The notes under the pieces were generated by a model. It did not search any database, had not been told where the DNA came from, and saw only the letters and a list, made by a program, of their open reading frames with translations. Made by a program: the position numbers and the translations under genes. Shown here piece after piece: positions 9,088 through 17,472 of a DNA stretch of 64,000 bases; positions within the stretch are counted from its first letter, which is position 1, and every line of letters starts with the position of its first letter. Origin of the DNA: Pedobacter steynii. GTDB lineage: Bacteria; Bacteroidota; Bacteroidia; Sphingobacteriales; Sphingobacteriaceae. The DNA lies in contig NZ_FNGY01000015.1 of the NCBI RefSeq assembly GCF_900103665.1, forward strand, positions 102,979 to 166,978, given 5' to 3'.

Positions 9088-10281
9088 TTAGGAGACCTTT
9101 TTTTGGGAGAAATAGACGGTTGGCATGATGCCGGTTTCTTTTTTAAAGGCATTGTAAAAAGTGGCCACACTTTTAAAACCACATTCATGAGCAATCGACT
9201 CAATCGTCATTCTTTGTGCTTTAAGAGGGTATTGTTCCAGGAAAGAATTGATCCTGTACTCGTTGATCCAGTCGCGAAAGTTCTTTCCGATCAGGTTGTT
9301 GAGCACGAAGGAGCAATGGTGAACAGGGATGTTTAGCGCTCCGGCCAGGTCAACGATCTGAAAGCTTTCCAGAAGGTAGGGTTTCTTAGTTTCCATCACT
9401 TCTTTCATCGCATTGGAATAATTGATCAGCTGATCCGGTAAGAGGCTTACCTTTTTTATCGTGTTCGTAACGGTCGGAACTTCCCGTCTAATTTCTTTCC
9501 CGATGTCTGTCTGGCCCATGTCCAGGTTAACTGAAACAAAAAGATAGCCGTAGAATAATCTCGGATGATTAAGCACATAAGTAATAATCATTAAAAATGC
9601 GATGCTATTCAACAGGAGAAATGAGGCATGGCGATCAGGCAGGTTCATGTTCAGGTTCAGGTTCAGGTTCTGGAATACCAATGGAAGAAAGCCGGTCAGC
9701 TGAAAAAAAGTACCACCCTTAAGGAAAAGCAATAACCAGTTTCTACCGGGATGTTTGGCGTTTTTATCGAGAACTTTTGACTTTAACACGGCATACCAGG
9801 TCAATGCGAGGTAGATGATGACCAGGCCTGGCTTAACAAGAATGAAGAAAACCGCAGGAAACAGTCCTGTTCTTTCGGTGCTAAACAACTGTCCGTTCTC
9901 TGCGATCTGATTGGCAATTAACGTCCAGTTGATGGGAACGTCTGAAAATAAATGAGCGAAGGCAAAGACTACCGGAATGAAATGTAACCATTGCCCTTTA
10001 GACAGTTGCTGGTTTCCAGGGATAAAATTTGTGGTGTATAGATAAAAGCAGGCGGGTGCGATATAGGATAATGGGGTAAACAATTGGTATATGGCCGGAT
10101 ATATTGCTTTCTGATCTGAGTACATCAACAGGGCAATCAGGACCTGGCCGAATTTTGAAAAGAAGAGCAGGGCAAGCAAATAGTTCAGCAGTCTGATTCC
10201 CCGTTTCGCGCAAAACAGGTGCAGAGAAAAAAGGAGTAGAAAAAAGCAACTGATGCTTGCAAAAAAGAGAGACAGCGTCAT
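9088..10281 (-). CDS. Membrane-anchored AraC-family transcriptional regulator
   Basis: I start at the ATG at 10281 (397 residues); a longer frame begins only with a TTG at 10338. The N-terminal half holds about seven hydrophobic segments (for example SLFFASISCFFLLLF), and the last hundred residues form an AraC-type double helix-turn-helix (IVDLAGALNIP, then MTIESIAHECGFKSVATFYNAFKKETG as the second helix pair). This membrane sensor plus AraC layout is common in Bacteroidetes. The signal is unknown. A hexanucleotide repeat inside the gene (9640-9669) codes for an NLNLNLNMNL stretch next to a membrane segment. Confidence 0.88.
   Translation of the reverse strand: MTLSLFFASISCFFLLLFSLHLFCAKRGIRLLNYLLALLFFSKFGQVLIALLMYSDQKAIYPAIYQLFTPLSYIAPACFYLYTTNFIPGNQQLSKGQWLHFIPVVFAFAHLFSDVPINWTLIANQIAENGQLFSTERTGLFPAVFFILVKPGLVIIYLALTWYAVLKSKVLDKNAKHPGRNWLLLFLKGGTFFQLTGFLPLVFQNLNLNLNMNLPDRHASFLLLNSIAFLMIITYVLNHPRLFYGYLFVSVNLDMGQTDIGKEIRREVPTVTNTIKKVSLLPDQLINYSNAMKEVMETKKPYLLESFQIVDLAGALNIPVHHCSFVLNNLIGKNFRDWINEYRINSFLEQYPLKAQRMTIESIAHECGFKSVATFYNAFKKETGIMPTVYFSQKKVS
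9640..9669. repeat. Hexanucleotide microsatellite in AraC-type gene
   Basis: Five consecutive CAGGTT hexamers, the second imperfect (CATGTT), lie in frame and code for alternating Asn and Leu or Met. Changes in copy number would keep the frame. Confidence 0.85.
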
Positions 10282-10475
10282 AATAGAAAGAGAGTAGGTA
10301 ACTAAATATAACTCTTTTTTTTTAGAAAGGACGAACAATAATATTTTAGGATAAAATGAACGAAATGAATATGCAGGCCATAGATAAAACTAGTGATTTA
10401 GTTCGTATAACTGAATTTATTCCCTAACTTACTTAACGCTTTAGCACGAAGTTAAAGCGTCTTATTAGCTAAGTT

Positions 10476-10910
10476 ATGCGCGCAAATTTAACAAGGGAGG
10501 ATTTCGAAGAATGGCTATTTGCAATGTCAGAGAAGCTGGAAGAATTTACCAATTTTTTTGAACAGGAAACGAGTAAAAAGCTCAGTTATAGTCCGCAGTC
10601 TATCGATGACGTAGAAGAATGGTTATTGGTCAAATTCAGCTCCACAGAAGAGATTCTAAAAGCAGAGCATCAATATACCCTGGATCTGGTGAGCCGTTAT
10701 ATTGGGGAAACCTTCCGGGAAAACCTGCGGGGGAAATGGGACATTGATCTTGAACACGAGAAAGACATCTATTATCACCTGCCGGTTGTGGTTGCAGATA
10801 AGGGTTCCCGACCAATTGCCCCTTATCCCTTAATTACCGCGAGTGTAAATAAGAGAGGGGGCAGCTATATTGGCGCGGTTCTTAACCATGCGTTAAGAGG
10901 AGGTAACTGA
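10476..10910 (+). CDS. Hypothetical protein, 144 residues
   Basis: I do not recognise the family. The protein is soluble and acidic in its first half (LTREDFEEWLFAMSEKLEEF), with a YIGETFRENLRGKW motif at about 92-105 and no signal peptide or membrane segment. It is convergent with the SPFH/zinc-ribbon operon, whose last gene ends only 3 bp away, so the two transcripts must run into each other. The size and the acidic character would fit an immunity-like or adaptor protein, but nothing proves that. Confidence 0.7.
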   Translation: MRANLTREDFEEWLFAMSEKLEEFTNFFEQETSKKLSYSPQSIDDVEEWLLVKFSSTEEILKAEHQYTLDLVSRYIGETFRENLRGKWDIDLEHEKDIYYHLPVVVADKGSRPIAPYPLITASVNKRGGSYIGAVLNHALRGGN

Positions 10911-10913
10911 GCT

Positions 10914-11483
10914 TTAAAATTCTATGTCGTCCGCAACATTCCCGCCCTGGGCATTTGCGAACTGCTGACGATACTTTTCTTTATAAGCGTCTTGTGTACG
11001 CATATATTTTTGAGAATCAGCAGCAATATCCCGATGAATCTGCTCATTCCATAGGGAAGCAGCTATTTGAAAATCACCAAGAGATATTCCGTATTGATCT
11101 GCTATCCAGCTGGCGCCATCCAGTCCATAATCATAGGCTACCTGTCTGGCTACTTCCAGTTCCTGGTAAAAGTCTTTATCTGTTTTAATTTTCTCAATAT
11201 AACCCGTTGCTTCCGGGGAAACCGCTGCTTGCAGGTTACTGAATTTAGGGTGCTGATCTGCGGTACCAAAATGCTGACCAAAAAGGGTAACGATCTGATA
11301 AGTAGCATCTTCCTTCATGCGTTCCTGCCAAAGTAAATTCGCTTCCTGCCATACCGGCATTTCTACCCCCAAAGCTGTTGCCACCTGGTCTTCGCTTAAG
11401 CCGCTTCCCATCTTTGCACATGCAGCGCTGTAATCTTCTAAAGTAATACCGTGAATAGGTTCTAATAATGGATTCTGAGACAT
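10914..11483 (-). CDS. Hypothetical protein with two internal repeats, last gene of SPFH operon
   Basis: 189 residues, soluble, no signal peptide. It appears to be a tandem duplication: an early helix segment (VATALGVEMPVWQEANLLWQ, about 34-53) is matched late (WIADQYGISLGDFQIAASLW, about 126-145), each followed by an acidic/basic helix that starts ERM or NEQI. Family unknown to me; it may belong to a DUF found in Bacteroidetes secretion or stress loci. It starts 12 bp after the zinc-ribbon gene upstream and is the fourth gene of that operon. Confidence 0.75.
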   Translation of the reverse strand: MSQNPLLEPIHGITLEDYSAACAKMGSGLSEDQVATALGVEMPVWQEANLLWQERMKEDATYQIVTLFGQHFGTADQHPKFSNLQAAVSPEATGYIEKIKTDKDFYQELEVARQVAYDYGLDGASWIADQYGISLGDFQIAASLWNEQIHRDIAADSQKYMRTQDAYKEKYRQQFANAQGGNVADDIEF

Positions 11484-11495
11484 ATTTTTTTATAT

Positions 11496-12323
11496 TTAGT
11501 AATGATTAATAGAATGATCTTTTAGTAAACGCTGATAAAAACGTTCGTTTTCGGTTAGCATATCGGGAGTTATTTTGTTCCACTCATCGAACATGGCCCT
11601 TAAATACTGCTGATATAGGGCAGGATTTTTAGGTTTGCTATTTTCATAATCCTGCAGCAGATGGGCCGTCCGTTGTTCTGCTAAGCTCCTGGCCTGATGG
11701 AACAACATTTGCATTTCTGTAGAAGGGGTATAGGTGTTTTGAGATTGACAAAATGGACATTGGATATAGGTCGCAATGAAAAACATCTTTGGAAGGCTCA
11801 TTTTGCCGCCACATTGTTTGCAGTTAAAGTTGTCTTTTATACGTTCAAATTCCGTTAACTGACGCTGGTAAGCCCCTTCCAGATCTGTATTTCCCTTCGC
11901 AGCTCTTAACGCGGCAATCCCTTCATTTACCTTGTCTTCAAATTGATGATGCCGGTCAAAGCAGGCCATTTGAAAACGGTAAAGACGGTCATGGTATTTA
12001 CGGCCGGCACTGGACATTAAATCAGGCAGGAGGGAACCGGAGGGCTGCATAAAGGGAATGATGTGTGTTTCCTTTGCTTCGATGCCTTTCTGCTGCATCT
12101 GGCTAATCTGTCCGATTAATCCGGTAAGCATTCTGCTATGCGCACGTTTATAAGGATCAGTATCCTGATTAAATACGGCAATAAGTTCAGGTATGGCGGC
12201 AGCACACAGCTCCTCAAGGCGTGTTTCCAGCTTATCAAGAAAGACAAACCATTTTTCTTCAGTTTGTCTGATCTCTTCCAGCAAAGCCGGATTGTCATAT
12301 TTATTTTTGAAAAAACCAAACAT
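11496..12323 (-). CDS. Zinc-ribbon protein of SPFH operon, 275 residues
   Basis: I start at the ATG at 12323, which overlaps the upstream stop codon as TGATG; the longer reading uses a TTG one codon earlier. The protein is mostly helical, with a C4 zinc ribbon at about 167-195: CKQCGG, then CPFCQSQN. There is no signal peptide or membrane segment. The stop-start overlap with the 80-residue zinc-ribbon gene points to translational coupling. Function unknown; the context is a membrane-stress-type SPFH operon. Confidence 0.8.
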   Translation of the reverse strand: MFGFFKNKYDNPALLEEIRQTEEKWFVFLDKLETRLEELCAAAIPELIAVFNQDTDPYKRAHSRMLTGLIGQISQMQQKGIEAKETHIIPFMQPSGSLLPDLMSSAGRKYHDRLYRFQMACFDRHHQFEDKVNEGIAALRAAKGNTDLEGAYQRQLTEFERIKDNFNCKQCGGKMSLPKMFFIATYIQCPFCQSQNTYTPSTEMQMLFHQARSLAEQRTAHLLQDYENSKPKNPALYQQYLRAMFDEWNKITPDMLTENERFYQRLLKDHSINHY

Positions 12324-12565
12324 CAATTTTCTTTTTTGATATGAATGCCATCACTGAGCTTTACGGTCATGAATTTAAAACCACAATAGGCACAAACGGT
12401 AAGTCCATCTCCGGGCGCCCGTGGAGCAGCACATTCAGGACAATCGTACAACTGCATATTCGCCTGGTCATATTTGATTGCTCCGCCGTAGTTTTCCTGC
12501 GATAAGGCCTGTTGCTTTAGCCTTTCCAGATAGCTTTGCGTGTTCTTTTTTTCTGCGTTGCTCAT
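12323..12565 (-). CDS. Small zinc-ribbon protein, 80 residues
   Basis: A helical N-terminus is followed by a C4 zinc ribbon: CPECAAPRAPGDG, then CAYCGFKF (about 42-64). It is 8 bp downstream of the SPFH gene, and its stop overlaps the next start. Zinc-ribbon partners of SPFH proteins are known in the Bacillus ydjGHI locus, where YdjG carries one; the resemblance here is contextual, not a demonstrated orthology. Confidence 0.8.
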   Translation of the reverse strand: MSNAEKKNTQSYLERLKQQALSQENYGGAIKYDQANMQLYDCPECAAPRAPGDGLTVCAYCGFKFMTVKLSDGIHIKKEN

Positions 12566-12573
12566 GGCTTTTG

Positions 12574-13527
12574 TTATAGCAGCTTTAACAATTCTTCTTT
12601 TTTTGCCGTGTATTCCGTTTCTGTAATCAGCTCCATGCTGAAAAGATCCTTTAGGTTTTTAAGCCGTCCGGGAATGTCTTCTGTTTGCCCTGCTTTTTGC
12701 TGTGGCGTTGCAGAAGGGTTGATGTTCATGATCATTCCCATTGCCATTCCCTGACGGGTCACATCGGCCATTCCGTTGTTTTCGTTGCTGATCGCGGTGG
12801 CGATGCTAAACTGCGAGAATTTATCGATGTCTGTGACCATATTCATGCCCGTCACCTGATCATAATGCCGGAGTACCTCTTCAGGTAAAGTCACACTGCT
12901 AACGGTGAATTGTGTGATTTCAAGCCCAAAACCCGTAAAAAAGGACTGGATTGAGGGCTGTATTTTTTCATTTAATCCGGAGATGTTCCCCGCAACATCC
13001 ATTACCGCTATTTTTGCTCCGGCCAGCACCTCGGCAAATTTAGGCGCAATGAAATCACGCAATTGCAACTCCAGTTCTGCAATGCTTAGGTTAGGATAGG
13101 TACCTGCATATTCTTTAAAAAACAGCCCGATATCCTTAATGCGAATATTGTAGTTTCCATAAGCTCTGATGCGTACCTGTCCAAAATTCAAGTCCCGCAT
13201 GAGTACCGGGCTGGGCGTTCCCCATCTGAGGTTGACAAACTGATGGGTATTGAAAAAGTAAATGTCTGCTTTGTATGGACTTTCAAAACCATACTTCCAG
13301 CCCTTCAGCCGGGAAAGTATGGGGATGTTTTCTGTTTTTAAGGTATGTTTTCCGGCAGGGAAGACATCGGCCAGCTGGCCTTCGTTTAATAAAAGGGCCT
13401 GTTGACTTTCTCTGACGGTCAGCACTGCGCCGTTCTTTATTTCCTGATCTGCATCAGCGAACTTCCACATCAGCATGTTTGGATGCGGGCTTACAGATTC
13501 AATGATTTCTATAAATGGTAATGCCAT
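12574..13527 (-). CDS. SPFH-domain (YdjI/virion-core-like) protein with C-terminal SHOCT-like helix pair
   Basis: 317 residues. Residues about 30-230 form an SPFH/band 7-like domain of the YdjI type: ESQQALLLNEGQLADVF, WGTPSPVLMRD, VRIRAYGNYNIRI. Residues 283-317 (LKNLKDLFSMELITETEYTAKKEELL in part) match the SHOCT motif. There is no transmembrane segment, so it would be a peripheral membrane scaffold. It leads a four-gene operon with two zinc-ribbon proteins and a duplicated helical protein. In Bacillus, YdjI and its partners recruit PspA to the membrane; no PspA gene is present in this window. Confidence 0.87.
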   Translation of the reverse strand: MALPFIEIIESVSPHPNMLMWKFADADQEIKNGAVLTVRESQQALLLNEGQLADVFPAGKHTLKTENIPILSRLKGWKYGFESPYKADIYFFNTHQFVNLRWGTPSPVLMRDLNFGQVRIRAYGNYNIRIKDIGLFFKEYAGTYPNLSIAELELQLRDFIAPKFAEVLAGAKIAVMDVAGNISGLNEKIQPSIQSFFTGFGLEITQFTVSSVTLPEEVLRHYDQVTGMNMVTDIDKFSQFSIATAISNENNGMADVTRQGMAMGMIMNINPSATPQQKAGQTEDIPGRLKNLKDLFSMELITETEYTAKKEELLKLL

Positions 13528-13740
13528 ATTTCCGTTTTAAAAATGCCACCACCAGGTAGGGGCCTGGCGGCAGCAAAGGGGGTATAACCTAAAGGTCTTA
13601 TTGTTAAATGATTATTTGGCTATCGTACTATCCTACATTGCATCTACGAATTGGGGAACGGCCGACTACAATACGTCTACAGATTTTCAGGATGTTTACA
13701 TTTTGCAGCAATTTTGATCAATTTGTATTAATTTCAGGAT

Positions 13741-15606
13741 ATGAAATCCTCCCTGTTCAAACTATTTATTTGCAGTTTCCTTTGCCTACCGATGTTTACC
13801 TCCGCACAGTTGGCCTTGTCCGATAGCCTAAAATCCGCCCTGAATGAACCTTCGATCGCTCCTCAGGACAAATCAAGATTACTGACCCGTTTATCAGAAG
13901 TATACCGGCTGAATAAAGACGATCAGGCCGGAACAAAAACCGGAAAAGAAAGTGTTCGCTTTGCATTGAAGACCGGTAATTATACCGAGGCGGTAAAAGC
14001 TTATGTGGTGCTCACGAATATATATGCCATTACCCAACAGTTTGCAGCGATGAAAACAGCGGGCGATTCCGCGATGGTGATTGCGCGTCAGCATCATACG
14101 CAGGAAGCGATGGCTTACGCCTGGTATGGACGGGTATTGTTATATAAAGCATTGTCTAACGCTGATGAAGTGGTAAAGCATTGCCAGCTGGGATTGAAAG
14201 CCCTGGAAAAAATTGATGATCCTTATCTTGCCGCTAAGCTTTACTATCAGCTTTACGCGGTAAACTCAGGATGGAATAATGTAGCCAAGGTAAACCTATA
14301 TGCCCGAAAATCGACAGACAATGCCCTGAAAGCCAAAGATTACAACGCATTAAGTAATGCCTATACCGGCATGTCTGTTGCCTGTGAATACAATTATGCC
14401 GCTTCGAAAAAGATGGCCGATCTGGATAGTGTTCTGTATTACCTCAACAAATCAGAAGCGCTTTACCAGCAATATCCTGGCCGGGTGGCCGATCATACCT
14501 ATGCCATTGCCTGTATTAATATGGCCAGCTATTACCTTAAATATTTCCCGGAAACCGATCAGGCGGCCAAAAGTAATGGAATCCGATACGCCAATAAGGC
14601 AAGAATGGTCATGAAGAATAGCCTGAGGAACCAGCCGATCATCGGCAATAGTCTGGGGATATTAAGTGAGTATGCGAAGCGGGAAGGAGATCTGGGACTG
14701 ATGGAGCGTTACCTTCTTGAGGCCTATGAGGTGATGAAAACGGAACAGGATCCATCTTATTATACCCTGATCAATGTCATACAGGCACTCGCCGATAACT
14801 ATGAGAAGAAAGGGGAATATGCAAAGGCACTCGGTTTTCAAAAACAGGTTGTAGAATACAACAATAAGAGTTTCGACAAAACGCAGGCAACCAATGCTCA
14901 GAAGTTGGAGATACAATACGATACGGAAAAAAAAAACAATGAAATGCTGGTCCTTAAGGAACGGGAAAGCAGTCGGCATTTACAATCGGTTTTATACGGT
15001 TGTATCGCTTTTGCTTCTCTGGTTGGTCTGGTCTTCCTGTTCCGTTCCTACCATTTTAAGCTGCGTTATTCCTTACAGCTGGAAAAACAATTACAGCTGG
15101 AAAAGCAGGAATCCGACATGCAGGTAAAACTGGAAAAGGAAGAACAGGCAAGACTAATCGCCGAACAGCGGTTAATGGAAGCGGAGCAGCAACAGTTGAA
15201 AAAAGAAGTAATGGCCAATGTGTTGCAGCTGGATCATAAAAACCAGATGTTACACCACATCAAAGCACAATTGAATGAAGGTGAATCGATCAATATGCAG
15301 AAAATACTCCGGTCGGAATCGATGCTGGACCTTGACTTTGAGCAGGCGAAATTACAGATCCAGCAGGTGCATCCCGGTTTCTTTCAATTGTTAACCGAGC
15401 GGTCCCAGCAAAAACTGACGCCGCTCGACCTGAGGTTCTGTGCCTGTTTACATCTCAATATGGATACCCGGCAAATTGCCCAGCTCATGCACGTGGAGGC
15501 CAAGAGTGTGCGGATGAGCCGCTACCGGATCAAGCAGAAACTGGGGCTTTCTAAAGCCGATGACCTGAATGTTTTTATCCAGCAACTCGGCAAACAGCCA
15601 TCTTAA
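13741..15606 (+). CDS. TPR-coiled-coil sensor-like protein with LuxR-type HTH
   Basis: 621 residues: signal peptide (1-22), TPR-like helical repeats to about 400, a membrane helix (SVLYGCIAFASLVGLVFLF, about 418-436), a charged coiled coil (about 440-500) and a C-terminal LuxR-like helix-turn-helix (LTPLDLRFCACLHLN and IAQLMHVEAKSVRMSRYRIK, about 555-605). The layout puts the TPR region in the periplasm and the DNA-binding domain in the cytoplasm. This is a familiar one-component regulator design in Bacteroidetes; target and signal are unknown. Confidence 0.85.
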   Translation: MKSSLFKLFICSFLCLPMFTSAQLALSDSLKSALNEPSIAPQDKSRLLTRLSEVYRLNKDDQAGTKTGKESVRFALKTGNYTEAVKAYVVLTNIYAITQQFAAMKTAGDSAMVIARQHHTQEAMAYAWYGRVLLYKALSNADEVVKHCQLGLKALEKIDDPYLAAKLYYQLYAVNSGWNNVAKVNLYARKSTDNALKAKDYNALSNAYTGMSVACEYNYAASKKMADLDSVLYYLNKSEALYQQYPGRVADHTYAIACINMASYYLKYFPETDQAAKSNGIRYANKARMVMKNSLRNQPIIGNSLGILSEYAKREGDLGLMERYLLEAYEVMKTEQDPSYYTLINVIQALADNYEKKGEYAKALGFQKQVVEYNNKSFDKTQATNAQKLEIQYDTEKKNNEMLVLKERESSRHLQSVLYGCIAFASLVGLVFLFRSYHFKLRYSLQLEKQLQLEKQESDMQVKLEKEEQARLIAEQRLMEAEQQQLKKEVMANVLQLDHKNQMLHHIKAQLNEGESINMQKILRSESMLDLDFEQAKLQIQQVHPGFFQLLTERSQQKLTPLDLRFCACLHLNMDTRQIAQLMHVEAKSVRMSRYRIKQKLGLSKADDLNVFIQQLGKQPS

Positions 15607-15612
15607 CGACCT

Positions 15613-16581
15613 TTATTTCACAAAGATCCCTGTGATGTGACCAACGACGTTCGGGAGGGATACCGCCTTGCCATTTTTCCAGTAAGTTGCGTTTCCTTCC
15701 AGGTAACCTGCCAGATAAACATCCTGACCAGAAACGGCCATGGCATTTACTCCGGCACTTTCTTTCCCGTCTGTTAAGCGGGTTGGCTGTCCGTTTTTCC
15801 AGCTGACCATCACATTTATCGCTTCTGCATTTCTTTCAAATCCTGCGAAATAGACATCATTGCCAGATAGAGAAACGGCTTTTGCACTAGTACCGTTAGC
15901 GAGCAGGGTTTCTTTTCCATTTTTCCAGTATACCGCAATTTCTACTCCTGCTTTATCTTTGGCTTTACCCGCTACATAAACATCTGTTCCGGAAACTGCG
16001 ATTCCATTGGCTTCTGCCCCCGGGTTAGCTGATGTCAGTTTTACGGTCTTTCCATTTTTCCAGTAAGTGGCTTCATAATCGCCGTTATCATCTACTTTAT
16101 AACCCGAAATATAGACATCCTGACCAGCAACGAAGATATCTGTAAGGGTGATCTCTTCGCCCATCTTTGTGGCAATCCCGTTTTTCCAGTACATGGCAGC
16201 AGATCCGTTATTTCCGATCACATGCACATCTGAACCTGAGACTGCGATTGCCATTGCTTTTGCGTAAGTTTTACCATCCGTAAGTACAAAGCCTTTACCA
16301 TTCTTCCAATAGGTGGCAACAGGTTCTCCCTCGCTGTTATTTACATATCCAGACACATATTCGTCATCGCCTAAGACCGCGATATCTAAAGCTTCGGCAA
16401 AAGTCTTTCCGTCCGATAATTTGACGACCTGTCCGTTTTTCCAATAGTTGACAAAATTTGGCCCTCCATCATTACCAAGATAGGTCAGGTATAAGCCAGG
16501 AGTAGATTGCGCTTTAAGCGCCGTCGTGCTTAGGGTGCTGAACAGCAATGCCAGGCAGCATAATTTCGAGATAGTTTTCAT
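15613..16581 (-). CDS. Secreted protein with seven YWKNG repeats, probable beta-propeller
   Basis: 322 residues with a signal peptide (1-24, LKAQ). Seven copies of a roughly 42-residue unit carry the core WKNG and, in most copies, the following or preceding elements LTDGK, A.AVSG.DVY.AG. Seven short all-beta repeats suggest a seven-bladed beta-propeller; this is inference from the copy number and strand pattern. A consensus Bacteroidetes promoter lies upstream (16623-16652). No catalytic motif is visible. Confidence 0.85.
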   Translation of the reverse strand: MKTISKLCCLALLFSTLSTTALKAQSTPGLYLTYLGNDGGPNFVNYWKNGQVVKLSDGKTFAEALDIAVLGDDEYVSGYVNNSEGEPVATYWKNGKGFVLTDGKTYAKAMAIAVSGSDVHVIGNNGSAAMYWKNGIATKMGEEITLTDIFVAGQDVYISGYKVDDNGDYEATYWKNGKTVKLTSANPGAEANGIAVSGTDVYVAGKAKDKAGVEIAVYWKNGKETLLANGTSAKAVSLSGNDVYFAGFERNAEAINVMVSWKNGQPTRLTDGKESAGVNAMAVSGQDVYLAGYLEGNATYWKNGKAVSLPNVVGHITGIFVK

Positions 16582-16622
16582 TATTTGTTATTTTTTTAAT
16601 TTAGGGAATGATGAATTGTATA

Positions 16623-16652
16623 CAAAGCTAGTTTAATTAGTAAAAAAATCAA
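16623..16652 (-). promoter_or_regulatory. Bacteroidetes promoter for the seven-repeat secreted protein
   Basis: On the minus strand TTG (16652-16650), a 19-nt spacer and TAGCTTTG (16630-16623) match the TTG-N19-TAnnTTTG consensus fully. The expected transcription start is near 16616, about 35 nt before the start codon at 16581. Confidence 0.75.
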
Positions 16653-16688
16653 GATCCTAAATAAAATTCCGAGAATAATATATAATTC

Positions 16689-16719
16689 TTTGGCTACTAA
16701 TTATATTAGTATAATTTTG
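16689..16719 (+). promoter_or_regulatory. Bacteroidetes promoter for the CoiA-like gene
   Basis: TTTG (16689-16692), a 19-nt spacer and TAATTTTG (16712-16719) match the TTTG-N19-TAnnTTTG consensus without a mismatch. The start codon at 16750 lies 31 nt downstream. Confidence 0.75.
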
Positions 16720-16749
16720 TATTTGCTAAAATTCGATTGAGTTTATAAT

Positions 16750-17364
16750 ATGGAATCTAATTCTCCTTTATTGAGGTTTTATCCTGGAGAAACACCCTGG
16801 CACCGCAACTGGAAGAAAGCATTTCCTCCGGCTTTCAGGGAGGTTAGTTTTGTGGATGCGACCTTCGGTGAGCATCATCGGGCTGATGTACATACGCCAT
16901 GTGGGACGACGCTCGAGTTTCAGAATTCTCCGATTTCTATGGAGGAACTCAGGAGCAGGGAGGCCTTTTATCCAAATCTCGTCTGGGTCCTTAATGGGAA
17001 GAAGTTCAAAGGATTCCGGGTGCTTAAAAGCTTGCCTGATGTCGATGATCCAAGGCTTTCCGCTTATGAGTTTTGTCATAGTGACCACCTTTCCATGATC
17101 CGTAAATCGGATCTGATCCAGGATAAGCCGAAGATTTTAAACTTCTATCATCCGGAGATCAAAGGCATTCCACTCACTTCTTATTATTATTCATTTTGCT
17201 GGAAACACCCTCACCGGGTTTGGTTTGAAGCGAAATGCCCGATCATTGTAGATTTGGGCGGACACTTTTTATACCAGCTGAAACAGCGAAAACAGTTGTC
17301 CGGGGACTATGCTTACCTGCACATCATTCCAAGAAAATCTTTTATTGAACGATACGTAATGTAA
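16750..17364 (+). CDS. CoiA-like predicted nuclease
   Basis: 204 residues, soluble. Residues 15-80 carry the CoiA pattern: WHRNWKKAFP, then HHRADVHTPCG and TTLEFQNSPISMEELRSRE, then FYPNLVWVLNG. The acid in HRADV and the E-x-Q in LEFQ fit a PD-(D/E)XK nuclease core. CoiA family proteins promote natural transformation in Gram-positives; many stand-alone members occur in other bacteria with no known role. No other competence gene is in the window. The gene has its own consensus promoter. Confidence 0.75.
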   Translation: MESNSPLLRFYPGETPWHRNWKKAFPPAFREVSFVDATFGEHHRADVHTPCGTTLEFQNSPISMEELRSREAFYPNLVWVLNGKKFKGFRVLKSLPDVDDPRLSAYEFCHSDHLSMIRKSDLIQDKPKILNFYHPEIKGIPLTSYYYSFCWKHPHRVWFEAKCPIIVDLGGHFLYQLKQRKQLSGDYAYLHIIPRKSFIERYVM

Positions 17365-17383
17365 GGGGAAGAATATACGGAAA

Positions 17384-17433
17384 AAGCCGCATGCTCTTCT
17401 TCTAACGGGGAATTAAAAAAGAGCATACGGCTT
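17384..17433 (-). terminator. Terminator of the 158-residue secreted protein gene
   Basis: AAGCCGCATGCTCTT (17384-17398) pairs with AAGAGCATACGGCTT (17419-17433), one mismatch in 15 bp. On the minus strand the stem ends in a run of five T residues. The gene on the plus strand ends 20 bp before, so it may act for both. Confidence 0.85.
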
Positions 17434-17472
17434 AAACAAAAATTGAAAAGATGCTTACCCGGGGAGAGGGAT

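Noticed and set aside
10282..10338. Longer N-terminus of the membrane AraC regulator
   Set aside because: The first codon would be TTG and the added residues are lysine-rich and precede the first membrane helix; the ATG at 10281 is a better start.
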